A DNA stretch of 32,022 nt from CAZPWQ01 sp964590495 (GCA_964590495.1 CAZPWQ010000028.1:1-32022), one strand, 5' to 3'. Shown: positions 8,167-16,472, numbered from the stretch's first letter. The notes: generated from the sequence alone by a model not told the origin. Numbers and translations are program-made.

Positions 8167-8270
8167 TAGTGTCATGCTGAACTTGTTTCAGCATCTGTAG
8201 GAGGAAATTCTGCAAAAGCATTTAATTTATATCAAGCTACAGATCCCGAGATAAACTCAGGATGACACTA
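8167..8270. repeat. inverted pair of GTCATNCTGA intergenic elements
   Basis: The left arm (8167-8200) starts TAGTGTCATGCTGAACTTG, and the right arm (8237-8270) is its imperfect reverse complement, ending CTCAGGATGACACTA. Arms of 34 bp match at most positions and are separated by 36 nt. The outer 9 bp (TAGTGTCAT/ATGACACTA) are perfect. The layout suggests a MITE-like or REP-pair element able to form a long hairpin. Related copies lie at 13967-14027 and 14104-14156. Confidence 0.7.
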
Positions 8271-8325
8271 TTAGGTGTAGTACTGGTCCAACCCACTCAG
8301 GAAATACAAATTAAGGTAATGTTAT

Positions 8326-8988
8326 ATGGATATTTTCAAGCTGTTTTTCGAGCACGATATGCGCCTTGACAAGCTGGCAAAACGTAATGCCAATAAAACT
8401 AAAGAGGAAGTCGAGGCTACACTTGAGGATTTTATGAAACCCACCCCTACCTATTCAAAATTCTATATCACAGGCACCCGGCTGAACCCAAATAAATTTG
8501 GCATAAATATCCTTCAAAAACATGATCAAATTTTAAAAAAACTGGATGAAGTATTTAGTGACAGGACTATCTTCTCAACCGATAAAAAATTTAAAACACT
8601 ATCAGAAGCTCTACCTGAAATTAAAACAGGTCAGGCTTTTGTGATTGATGATGCAGAGAAAAAACCTTCCGGGATTGCAGAACTTGCTATAGACCGGGAA
8701 TCCAATGTCGGCCACAGAAAAGACGAATTGAGAGAAATACTAAAAACAGGTGCATTTGTTCTTTATAAGGAACAGGCTCATGACGGATACGATCTGCACC
8801 TGTTTTCCCTTAGAAATATTTACACCAGTTTATTTTATCCCCTCCAGCGTCTGGTTGATGATGAATTCCGTTTTTTCAGTATTAATAACAAGCGTATGAA
8901 GTCAGAGCGCCATTTTTATTTTGAAACCTGGACGCTTGACAACCCGCCTCATGGTGCGGAAGAAGTATTCCCGGAAACGGTGTTGTAA
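8326..8988 (+). CDS. hypothetical protein, 220 aa
   Basis: I do not recognise the family. The 220-residue protein has no signal peptide or membrane segment and is rich in Lys, Asp and Glu, so it is probably cytoplasmic. It starts MDIFKLFFEHDMRLDKLAKR and includes a conserved-looking Gly/Asn patch (ITGTRLNPNKFGINIL, about residues 48-63) and an aromatic C-terminal part (HLFSLRNIYTSLFYPLQRLV, then HFYFETWTLDNPP). A weak TTAAGGTAA lies about 8 nt before the ATG. It stands alone between repeat-bearing spacers, 338 nt or more from its neighbours' transcripts, so it is likely monocistronic. Codon use and composition look like a genuine gene, and the long uninterrupted frame supports this. Confidence 0.75.
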   Translation: MDIFKLFFEHDMRLDKLAKRNANKTKEEVEATLEDFMKPTPTYSKFYITGTRLNPNKFGINILQKHDQILKKLDEVFSDRTIFSTDKKFKTLSEALPEIKTGQAFVIDDAEKKPSGIAELAIDRESNVGHRKDELREILKTGAFVLYKEQAHDGYDLHLFSLRNIYTSLFYPLQRLVDDEFRFFSINNKRMKSERHFYFETWTLDNPPHGAEEVFPETVL

Positions 8989-9350
8989 AAGTAAGACGCG
9001 AGACGCAAGCGGTGGAAAAATACCCCCTGAAGGAATGGCCAGGGCAAAAGTCACAGAGTTCCTCTTTCTCAGTGAAAAAGCCGGGGTCTTGACTCAGACG
9101 TATTTGTCAAAAAATAAATATATACTAGCTTTTTCAGGACTTTGTACTTAACATTGTTAAGTACACAATGGGAGATCTGATTTTATAAAAAAAGGACCAG
9201 ATACTGCTATTAAATATTGAAGAAATTGCCAATCAATGTACATAGAACTCGCAACCTCAATCACCATAGCAGGTTCTGTACTTCAGAAATCTTTTCCGGC
9301 CATGAAAGAATAAATTCTTGTACTGAAATCTCCAACAAATCATTACCTAT
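8989..9350. other. 362-nt region upstream of the TonB receptor
   Basis: No convincing gene is seen; one short plus-strand frame continues from inside the preceding gene and is judged spurious. The stretch holds two GACGCRA heptamers (8995-9008), a perfect inverted repeat at 9143-9165, and two similar TGTACT-containing words (TGTACTTCAGAAAT at 9277 and TGTACTGAAAT at 9319). It is AT-rich in its second half and likely carries the receptor promoter and a long leader. Confidence 0.55.
9143..9165. promoter_or_regulatory. perfect 10-bp inverted repeat, candidate operator
   Basis: TGTACTTAAC (9143-9152) and GTTAAGTACA (9156-9165) are exact reverse complements separated by ATT. The 23-bp site is 185 nt upstream of the TonB receptor start. 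It is not followed by a T-tract, so a protein-binding operator fits better than a terminator. The binding protein is unknown. Confidence 0.55.
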
Positions 9351-12239
9351 ATGAATAATTCAAAAAAGTTATTCTCTCTTTTCCTGCTAACTTTTTTATC
9401 GTTGGCTTGGATAAACAATAGTAATGCTTACCCTGATCTCGGAGATAAAGCAGAAACACAGATCTCGGGAATCGTGGTTACTGCGGATGACGGTTTGCCG
9501 CTTGCGGGTGCAAATGTTAGTGTAAAAGGAAAGGTTGCCGGTACCTCTACCGGTACCGATGGCAGGTTTTCACTCACTGTACGGCAGGATCCACCACTCA
9601 CTCTTGTCTTTAGTATGGTAGGCTTTACTTCAAGAGAAATAGAAATTACAGAAAGTCCTGTAAATAATTTAGAGATTGTTCTCACGGAAGCACCTATTAT
9701 AGGTTCCGAGGTGGTAGTGTCAGCCTCACGGGTTGAAGAAAATATCCTAAAATCCCCCGTCTCTATTGAAAAAATGGATGCTATTGCAATTCAACAAAGT
9801 GCCTCCCCGAGTTTTTATGAGTCACTGGCCCATTTAAAAGGAGTCGATTTCAGCACTCAGAGTATTACATTCAACTCGGTGAATACGCGTGGGTTCAATT
9901 CCAATGGCAACACAAGATTTGTTCAGCTTATTGATGGGGTTGACAATCAGGCTCCGGGATTAAACTTCCCGGTCGGGAACGTTGTCGGAATTCCGGAACT
10001 CGATCTGGAAAGTGCTGAACTGATTCCCGGCGTGGCCTCCGCACTATACGGGCCCAATGCCTTAAACGGTATCCTGCTTCTGCAAAGTAAAAGTCCATTC
10101 GAGTACCAGGGGCTGTCGGCACAGGTTAAGACGGGATTAAATCATATAGATTCAAATGTAGAGGATCCCTCGGTATACCAGGATTACGGATTACGTTATG
10201 CCAACGTTGTGAACAATAAGTTTGCCTATAAATTTAACTTTTCCTATCTGAATGCTTCCGATTTCGTTGCCCAGGATACCCGCGACCAGGGTCCTGCGAC
10301 ATTCGGTGCAGTAGAAAGAGGAGCCACATCACGGGGAGATAACCGCGTGTATAACGGGGTAAATGTTTACGGCAATCAACTTCTGACTATCGGTCAAATT
10401 GCTGATGCACAAATTGCGGCAGGCAACCAGAATGTCGCCGCTATTCGCGGCTTGCTTCCTGACGGAGAAGCAGGGGCCTTTACTCCTGACGGATTTACCG
10501 AGGCTTCATTTGTTAATAATACCTCGGAAAGCCTGAAACTCGGGGGAGCACTTCATTATCGTGTGACTGACGAATATGAACTTTTGGGTCAGTTCAACTG
10601 GGGCGCGGGAAGCAGTGTTTATACTGCAAACGACAGGTTTATCCTTGATGATTTTAACATCTGGACTGCTAAATTTGAATTAAAAAATCCCAATTTCTTT
10701 GTCCGGGCATATACCACGCAGGAAGATGCCGGTGATACTTATGCCGCAAATACCGTTGCTACCCTCATTAACCTGGAAACATTCGTCCCGGCCTATTTTC
10801 AGACTTTTGCAAATACAAGAACACAGGGTGCTACCGTGAATGAAGCGCATGATGCAGCACGACAGGCAGCCAATCAGACCCAGGCAAAACCCGGAACAAA
10901 TGAATTCAACAGTTTATTCGAACAATTCAGAAATACACCGATATCGGAAGGCGGAGCTCAATTCCTGGATAAAACCGGACTATGGCATGCAGAAACCAAG
11001 TACAACTTTTCGGATATTATAGACCCCTCTACAGTAGAGATTATTGCAGGTGCTAATGTCCGGCGGTACGACCTCGACTCCGGGGGAACACTCTTTGCAC
11101 TGAAAGATAATGGTGAGGAGTTTGATATCAATGAGTTCGGAGCGTATGTACAGGCATCACGAGCCTTTATCGACGATCAGGTCGATCTGCAAAGTTCCCT
11201 TCGATACGATAAGAATGAATACTTTGACGGACAGCTATCACCGCGTTTTTCAGCCGTTTTTGAAGTTGCTGACAATCATAACATAAGAGGTTCTTTTCAG
11301 AGAGGATTCAGGATTCCTGACACGCAAACTCAATTTATTGATCTGGATGTCGTAACACGGCGACTGGTCGGAAGCAATCCGGTACTTGTAGACAGATACA
11401 ATTTTAAAACCAACACAGTATATCGAACCGAGAGTGTGCAGGAAGCCCGCGAGGCGGTGAATGCGGGTCAAAGTCTGGCCGCGGCCAGGGAGCTATTGGA
11501 GCCCGTTGAGATTAATAAATTTAAAGCAGAGATTGCAAGCACCTTTGAAATCGGTTATAAGTCATTAATCGGAGAGCGGCTCTTCATCGATCTGTATTAT
11601 TATTACAGTGCTTATGAAGACTTCAATGCCGAAATAGACTTTACACAAGCTGTCGATCTTACAGATACCAATACCCGGGACGGCTTCGACCCGGTTCCCT
11701 CTTTTGATCCGGATTCGGATTCCGGAAAAGATGCCATCATAAACAATTCAGTAACAGGAGGGCGCCTGCAGCGCTATGGCTTTGACATTAATGCAGAGGG
11801 CACGGTCGAATCTAACGGATTTGCCGCTGAAGCGGAATATATCCTTGGCATGGGTTATTCCATCGGGGGAAACATTGCCTACAACAATTTGATATCCCAG
11901 CAGGATTTGATCGACCAGGGGTTCCGTGCCAGCTATAACACGCCTGAATGGCGATATAATATACAGTTGAAAAATCGCAAGCTGACAAATAACCTTGGCT
12001 TCAATATTGTCTATCGCTGGCAGGATGCCTTCCTTTGGGAATCGGCTTTCGGGGAAGGTATTATAGATTCCTATGGCACACTGGATGCACAAATAAGCTA
12101 CAGAGTTCCCTCGCTCAGCACCACAGTTAAACTGAGCGGAAGCAACGTTCTCAACAACTATTACACTACATCATTTGGCAATCCGCGTGTGGGAGGTATC
12201 TACCTGATCTCCTTTACATTTGATCAATTTATGAATTAA
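9351..12239 (+). CDS. TonB-dependent outer-membrane receptor
   Basis: The 962-residue protein starts with a signal peptide (residues 1-26, cleavage likely after NNSNA). Residues about 37-112 form a carboxypeptidase-regulatory-like domain (SGIVVTADDGLPLAGANVSV). A TonB-box-like EVVVSASR is next, then the plug domain (about 125-245) with NTRGFNSNGNTRFVQLIDGV and SALYGPNALNGILLLQSKSP. The remainder is a 22-strand-type barrel ending in a typical strand with aromatic residues (LISFTFDQFMN). Such receptors import scarce substrates across the outer membrane with energy from TonB-ExbBD. No SusD gene follows; an SGNH-hydrolase lipoprotein starts 11 nt downstream, suggesting substrates released from esters or lipids (inference). 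The ligand is unknown. A perfect inverted repeat lies upstream. Confidence 0.92.
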   Translation: MNNSKKLFSLFLLTFLSLAWINNSNAYPDLGDKAETQISGIVVTADDGLPLAGANVSVKGKVAGTSTGTDGRFSLTVRQDPPLTLVFSMVGFTSREIEITESPVNNLEIVLTEAPIIGSEVVVSASRVEENILKSPVSIEKMDAIAIQQSASPSFYESLAHLKGVDFSTQSITFNSVNTRGFNSNGNTRFVQLIDGVDNQAPGLNFPVGNVVGIPELDLESAELIPGVASALYGPNALNGILLLQSKSPFEYQGLSAQVKTGLNHIDSNVEDPSVYQDYGLRYANVVNNKFAYKFNFSYLNASDFVAQDTRDQGPATFGAVERGATSRGDNRVYNGVNVYGNQLLTIGQIADAQIAAGNQNVAAIRGLLPDGEAGAFTPDGFTEASFVNNTSESLKLGGALHYRVTDEYELLGQFNWGAGSSVYTANDRFILDDFNIWTAKFELKNPNFFVRAYTTQEDAGDTYAANTVATLINLETFVPAYFQTFANTRTQGATVNEAHDAARQAANQTQAKPGTNEFNSLFEQFRNTPISEGGAQFLDKTGLWHAETKYNFSDIIDPSTVEIIAGANVRRYDLDSGGTLFALKDNGEEFDINEFGAYVQASRAFIDDQVDLQSSLRYDKNEYFDGQLSPRFSAVFEVADNHNIRGSFQRGFRIPDTQTQFIDLDVVTRRLVGSNPVLVDRYNFKTNTVYRTESVQEAREAVNAGQSLAAARELLEPVEINKFKAEIASTFEIGYKSLIGERLFIDLYYYYSAYEDFNAEIDFTQAVDLTDTNTRDGFDPVPSFDPDSDSGKDAIINNSVTGGRLQRYGFDINAEGTVESNGFAAEAEYILGMGYSIGGNIAYNNLISQQDLIDQGFRASYNTPEWRYNIQLKNRKLTNNLGFNIVYRWQDAFLWESAFGEGIIDSYGTLDAQISYRVPSLSTTVKLSGSNVLNNYYTTSFGNPRVGGIYLISFTFDQFMN

Positions 12240-12250
12240 ATAAAGATACC

Positions 12251-13918
12251 ATGAAAACCATAATGAAATTACCCTTTCTGTTTCTATTTGCTGTCTTCTT
12301 TGTTATCTCGTGTGAAGGCAGTTTCGATTCACTCGTCGATGAACGACTGGAAAATAATGCACCTCCCGAACCTGTTTCCGGTGATCCGGGTTCAGCCGAT
12401 TTCAGCAACTATGTGGCCATCGGGAATTCATTGACAGCCGGCTTTATGGATGCCGCTCTATATAACCTGGGGCAGCAAAATTCGTTTCCCGCACTGCTGG
12501 CACAACAGTTGGAATTTGCAGGCGCACCCGAAACTTTTAACCAGCCCGACATCAATTCTGAACGGGGTTTTAATACTTCTGCAGATAACCCGCAAAATGG
12601 TACTGTCCTGGGCAGATTCAAACTTGACACCAGTATCCCGGGTCCCTCTCCTACTGTAGGCGGAGATCCCATAGAGGCATATGGTGGCGACACCGGTAGC
12701 CTCAATAATTTCGGGGTGCCGGGAATTGTTGTCGGGCAGCTGTTAACTCCCGCAACAGGTGGACCCCAGTCCGACCCTGCTTTTAATCCCTTCTATGCAC
12801 GATTTGCATCATCTCCGGGAACTTCAACGATTTTAGGGGATGTCATCTCTGCACAACCGTCATTTTTCACTTTGTGGATTGGAAACAATGATGTTTTGGG
12901 CTATGCCATTTCGGGTGCATCGAGCCCGGCTTTACTTACCTCCGAACAAGATTTTGATAATCAGTTTAACGCTGTCGTCGATCAGATTTTGGACAATACC
13001 AGTGCCAATGGCGTGGTGGGAACCATTCCACCTGTAACTACAGTTCCGTTCTTCCGGGCAATATCCTATGATGCCATTGAACTGAGTGCAGAAGAAGCAG
13101 CTCAACTCAACCAAAGTTTTGAGCCGGTTAATAATGCTTTTGATGCTGTCGCAGCTAACTTCCCCAATCATACACAGGAGGAAATGAATGCGCGGAAAAT
13201 CAACTATCAGGAAGGAGCAAATCCAATTCTGGTGAATGATCCTGAACTGGACGATTTAGAGGATGAATTTGACCAGCTTGAGATGGCAGGTGCGATCAAT
13301 GCTCAACAAAGAGCCGCTTTGGTACCTTACGAGCAATCCCGGCCCCTGATCGAGGTTGACGGTAATCCGGAACTGGTAACAATGTCTGCCGGAGCTGTTA
13401 TCGGAACAGAGTTTGACGATGATTCCGAAGATGGGAATCCATCTACTATAGGTGTTATTATACCTTTGGGATATAATTCCGGTTCAACTGCTTTCGGCGA
13501 TGCCTATTACCTGACGCTCCAGGAACAAAGTGAAATCCAAAGCAGAACAACCGCATTTAATACGATTATAGCCACAACGGTTGCCCAGAACAGCAGCAGA
13601 CTAGCCCTGTTCGACATCAATGCGGGTTTTCCCGGCAATCCCAATGATGATATCGGAGCTTTTGCTGATCTTCTGGGATTTGACGGAGAAACGGGAATCA
13701 GAATAGAAGGCACACTGCTTCAACCGGACTTCAGCCCGAACGGCATTTTTTCTACCGATGGGATACATCCCAATCCCCGCGGCAGTGCAATATTGGCTAA
13801 TGAATTTATAAAGGTCATTGAGAATGCATTCGGCGCTGATATTCCCAAGGTTGATGTTCTGAATCTTCCGAGTGTTCAATTATGCGCGGGCGATTGTGTC
13901 AGTCAACAGCCTTCGTGA
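12251..13918 (+). CDS. SGNH/GDSL-hydrolase family lipoprotein
   Basis: The 555-residue protein has a lipoprotein signal: a hydrophobic N-terminus, then VISC with acylated Cys21. SGNH blocks are present: block I YVAIGNSLTAGF with nucleophile Ser60, the oxyanion GNND (211-214) and block V DGIHPNPRG with Asp503 and His506. The family hydrolyses esters, including lipids and acylated sugars. About 290 residues lie between the GNND motif and block V, far more than in a minimal 200-residue SGNH domain; this includes a segment rich in Asp, Glu and Asn. It is 11 nt after the TonB receptor, so the two are almost certainly one operon. It takes the place a SusD-type lipoprotein would have. The substrate is unknown, and surface exposure is inferred. 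Confidence 0.9.
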   Translation: MKTIMKLPFLFLFAVFFVISCEGSFDSLVDERLENNAPPEPVSGDPGSADFSNYVAIGNSLTAGFMDAALYNLGQQNSFPALLAQQLEFAGAPETFNQPDINSERGFNTSADNPQNGTVLGRFKLDTSIPGPSPTVGGDPIEAYGGDTGSLNNFGVPGIVVGQLLTPATGGPQSDPAFNPFYARFASSPGTSTILGDVISAQPSFFTLWIGNNDVLGYAISGASSPALLTSEQDFDNQFNAVVDQILDNTSANGVVGTIPPVTTVPFFRAISYDAIELSAEEAAQLNQSFEPVNNAFDAVAANFPNHTQEEMNARKINYQEGANPILVNDPELDDLEDEFDQLEMAGAINAQQRAALVPYEQSRPLIEVDGNPELVTMSAGAVIGTEFDDDSEDGNPSTIGVIIPLGYNSGSTAFGDAYYLTLQEQSEIQSRTTAFNTIIATTVAQNSSRLALFDINAGFPGNPNDDIGAFADLLGFDGETGIRIEGTLLQPDFSPNGIFSTDGIHPNPRGSAILANEFIKVIENAFGADIPKVDVLNLPSVQLCAGDCVSQQPS

Positions 13919-13966
13919 TTCAGGGAGGGACTAAGAGATTTTTTCCGGTCATTAGCTCGATTCCCC

Positions 13967-14027
13967 GAGATCCTTCGACTGGATAATCAGTAGCCCCGGG
14001 TTACACTTTTGTGTCTCAGGATGACAA
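13967..14027 (-). repeat. GTCATNCTGA-type intergenic element, copy A
   Basis: Read on the minus strand it begins TTGTCATCCTGAG and ends CGAAGGATCTC. These ends match copy B (14104-14156) in inverted orientation, with one mismatch in the 13-bp head. Confidence 0.6.
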
Positions 14028-14103
14028 TTTGTGGTAGTTTTAGACGAAGGTGATAGCAGCTGGAATAGTAAGTAGGGCTTTTTTATATATTCATCATCTT
14101 TCG

Positions 14104-14156
14104 TTGTCATTCTGAGCAAGGGCCGGGGGTTTTCCGGCCCGCCGCCGAAGAATCTC
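14104..14156 (+). repeat. GTCATNCTGA-type intergenic element, copy B
   Basis: It begins TTGTCATTCTGAG and ends CGAAGAATCTC, with a GC hairpin (14121-14139) inside. Head-to-head with copy A, it differs from the tail-to-tail pair at 8167-8270. Confidence 0.6.
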
Positions 14157-14260
14157 CTTGGCGGGGCAGGGAATTCTTTTCTGGGCAGGTGCCATGCAAG
14201 TAAGATCCTTCACCGTAGGTATAACTTTAGGAAAGCCGAATTAGAGGATATAAAGAGAAT

Positions 14261-15004
14261 TCATGCCGAACGCTTACTGATAATCAACATCCGCGGACTG
14301 GTGTCGGGATCAAAATCATTGCCTTTGTAATCACCATAAATATGGTCAATATGCATTTCATGCTTAGCCATCTCCTTTTCAAACCAGGATAAATCATAGA
14401 GTTTAACCCGTTCGGAGTACTCTTTCTTTCCATCGATTCTGTCTCCCGAAAATTCGATCTCTTTAATAATAGAATTATTGCTGATATAACGTCTTATTTC
14501 ATAGTGAATATCTTGAAAATTCCCTTCATCATATGATTGGTAATCGGTTTTAACCTTCCGTGCATTCAGGTAGTCCAATACAAAAATTCCCTGCGGCTCG
14601 AGCATTTTTTTTACGCTTTTCAATACACCGGCATTTTCCTCGTCCGTTTTGAAATAACCAAACGTGGTAAACAGGTTCACTATAGCATCAAATTTCTCCG
14701 GCAGGGGGTTTCGCATATCACGTACTTCAAACCGGATATTTTTGAGATCCAATGTTACTTTTTTCTCACGGGCTGTTGCAATAGCTTGTTCAGAAAGATC
14801 GATTCCTGTGACATGATATCCCTTCCGGTTCAATTTGATTGAATGACGGCCACGGCCACATCCCAGATCTAAAATCTTTGAACATTTCTCAAGTGAAAGA
14901 ATATCTTCCAGAAGCTGAACCAGCCGGGCGGCTTCTTCTTCATCCCTGTCAGCATACAATTTCTCATAAAGGGGACTATCAAACCATCTTTCAAACCAAT
15001 TCAT
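14261..15004 (-). CDS. class I SAM-dependent methyltransferase
   Basis: The 247-residue protein has a Rossmann methyltransferase fold. Motif I ILDLGCGRGRHS is at about residues 44-55, followed by the acidic end of strand 2 (VTGIDLSEQA, 65-74), motif II-like EVRDMRNPLPEKFDAIVNLF (about 92-111) and a post-motif segment with LEPQGIFVLDYLN. The target cannot be told from sequence; the related families methylate small molecules, and a quinone or lipid substrate is as likely as any other. It is a single-gene unit, divergent from pyrF across a 145-nt spacer with no recognisable site, and convergent with the SGNH lipoprotein gene. Confidence 0.87.
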   Translation of the reverse strand: MNWFERWFDSPLYEKLYADRDEEEAARLVQLLEDILSLEKCSKILDLGCGRGRHSIKLNRKGYHVTGIDLSEQAIATAREKKVTLDLKNIRFEVRDMRNPLPEKFDAIVNLFTTFGYFKTDEENAGVLKSVKKMLEPQGIFVLDYLNARKVKTDYQSYDEGNFQDIHYEIRRYISNNSIIKEIEFSGDRIDGKKEYSERVKLYDLSWFEKEMAKHEMHIDHIYGDYKGNDFDPDTSPRMLIISKRSA

Positions 15005-15149
15005 GTATCTTATATTGTATCACTTCATATATTTTTTGTGTACGCAACGAATGAAGCAAAATTGCCCGGTTATTGCAAACTTTTTTATGCTGAATAATTT
15101 CGATTCATATCAGGCAGTCATTATCTTCTGCTGAAACTTAATAACTGAT

Positions 15150-15989
15150 ATGAAATTTACTGAAAAATTAAACACCGCTATAAAGGCCACCGGCTCCTGT
15201 CTCTGTGTGGGACTCGATCCCAACCTGGATCTTATTCCAGCCCCGGTTGTCGAACGTTTTGACAACAAACCTGAGACCGTCTCTTTTTTCCTGAAGAGCG
15301 TGATAGACGCAACCGCGGAACACTGTGCTGCTTTTAAACCCAATCTCGGTTTTTTTGAAGCACTGGGCGCCGACGGCTGGGACGTTTTGGAGGAAGTGCT
15401 GGATTATATCCCTAAAGAAAAAATAATTATCGCCGACGCCAAGCGCGGTGATATCAGCTCCACTTCCGAACATTACGCCAAAGCATTCTTTGAGACTCTC
15501 GATGTAGATGCTGTGACTTTGAATCCACTGATGGGATTCGAGACGTTAACCCCCTTTCTCAACTATGAAAATAAAGGTATCTTTGTACTTACGCTGACTT
15601 CAAATCCCGGCTCTGCCGATATACTTACAAAACCGGTGGCGGAATTCAACACAATGGCAGCATATATTGCCGGCCGGCTCCGTGAAAAACAGGAAACAAG
15701 TACAACAGATATCGGAATGGTAGTCGGTGCAACCAAGACTGACGAAATTAAACCGGTAATTCAGCAGTATAGAAAAGCCACTCTGCTGATACCGGGTATC
15801 GGCAAACAAGGGGGATCTGTGGCAGAACTGCGGGATACACTGCACGAACACATGGGCCTGCCCCTGGTCAATTCGAGCAGAAGTGTCATTTATGCCGGAA
15901 AAGATTCTCCTGACTGGCTGGAAGCGGTATCACAAAAAGCAAAAGAATTTAAGCTGAAATTATCATCACTTGTTGAACAAGATGTCTGA
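15150..15989 (+). CDS. pyrF: orotidine 5'-phosphate decarboxylase, type 2
   Basis: PyrF catalyses the last step of UMP synthesis, decarboxylation of OMP. The 279-residue length is typical of the larger type 2 subfamily. Visible motifs are CVGLDPNLDLIP (19-30), FKPNLGFFEALG (62-73), the catalytic ADAKRGDIS with Lys98 flanked by Asp96 and Asp101, and VTLNPLMGFE (122-131). Late in the protein LLIPGIGKQGG corresponds to the phosphate-binding loop. The rnhA start codon lies inside its last codons, an 8-nt overlap that suggests translational coupling. The other pyr genes are not nearby. Confidence 0.96.
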   Translation: MKFTEKLNTAIKATGSCLCVGLDPNLDLIPAPVVERFDNKPETVSFFLKSVIDATAEHCAAFKPNLGFFEALGADGWDVLEEVLDYIPKEKIIIADAKRGDISSTSEHYAKAFFETLDVDAVTLNPLMGFETLTPFLNYENKGIFVLTLTSNPGSADILTKPVAEFNTMAAYIAGRLREKQETSTTDIGMVVGATKTDEIKPVIQQYRKATLLIPGIGKQGGSVAELRDTLHEHMGLPLVNSSRSVIYAGKDSPDWLEAVSQKAKEFKLKLSSLVEQDV

Positions 15990-16443
15990 AAAAGGGAAAA
16001 AAACTGTTATCGTATACACCGATGGCGCCTGCAGCGGCAATCCCGGTCCCGGTGGATGGGCGGCCCTGCTCCAATGGAATAAAAGAGAGAAAGAACTCAG
16101 CGGCGGCGATCCACAGACTACAAACAACCGCATGGAGATGCGTGCCATCATAGAAGGGCTGAAAGCGATCAATCAACCCTGCAAAGTGAAGGTTCACAGC
16201 GACAGTGCTCTTATTATCAATACGTTCAGGAAAGGCTGGATCGACAATTGGATCAAAAGAGGCTGGAAAAAATCCAATAAAAAGCCGGTGGAAAACCAGG
16301 ATCTGTGGAAAAAAATGCTGCAGGTGATGAAACCCCATGATGTGGAATGGATCAAGGTGAAGGGCCACGCAGATAACGAACGCAATAATCGTGTAGACAG
16401 GCTGGCAGTTGAAGCATCGAAAAACGTAATGCGTAATACGTAA
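15982..16443 (+). CDS. rnhA: ribonuclease HI
   Basis: RNase HI cuts the RNA strand of RNA:DNA hybrids, removing primers and R-loops. The ATG at 15982 is chosen because it overlaps the pyrF stop and the protein then begins MSEKGKKTVIVYTDGACSGN; a TTG 12 nt upstream is less likely. With this start (153 residues) the DEDD catalytic set is Asp14, Glu52 (in NNRMEMRA), Asp74 (in VHSDSA) and Asp139, with His129 in VKGHADNERNN. The Trp-rich basic handle (KGWIDNWIKRGWKK) is also present. The last seven codons and the stop lie within a heptamer CGTAATN array, so the C-terminus NVMRNT is repeat-derived. Confidence 0.95.
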   Translation: MSEKGKKTVIVYTDGACSGNPGPGGWAALLQWNKREKELSGGDPQTTNNRMEMRAIIEGLKAINQPCKVKVHSDSALIINTFRKGWIDNWIKRGWKKSNKKPVENQDLWKKMLQVMKPHDVEWIKVKGHADNERNNRVDRLAVEASKNVMRNT

Positions 16444-16472
16444 TTCGTAACGCGTAATTCCTAAGACGTAAG
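16424..16472 (+). repeat. tandem CGTAATN heptamer array, left
   Basis: CGTAAT or close variants recur with a 7-bp period at 16425, 16432, 16439, 16446 (CGTAAC) and 16453, with a further CGTAAG at 16467. The array contains the rnhA stop codon (16441-16443). Its reverse complement appears at 16621-16651. Confidence 0.75.

Larger units (their letters stand above)
8015..8325. other. 311-nt intergenic region after hppA
   Basis: No gene is seen. It holds the hppA terminator (8039-8074), a degenerate CGTA-type heptamer stretch (8076-8098) and an inverted pair of GTCATNCTGA elements (8167-8270), then about 55 nt of leader before the 220-aa gene. Confidence 0.6.
13919..14260. other. 342-nt repeat-bearing spacer between convergent genes
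   Basis: No gene is seen. It separates the convergent SGNH lipoprotein and methyltransferase genes and contains two copies of the GTCATNCTGA element in opposite orientation and a GC-rich hairpin (GGCCGG 14121-14126 with CCGGCC 14134-14139). No clear intrinsic terminator was found for either gene. Confidence 0.6.

Noticed and set aside
8921..9151. Plus-strand frame overlapping the end of the 220-aa gene
   Set aside because: It begins inside the preceding gene in another frame, shows no family features, and continues into repeat-bearing intergenic sequence.
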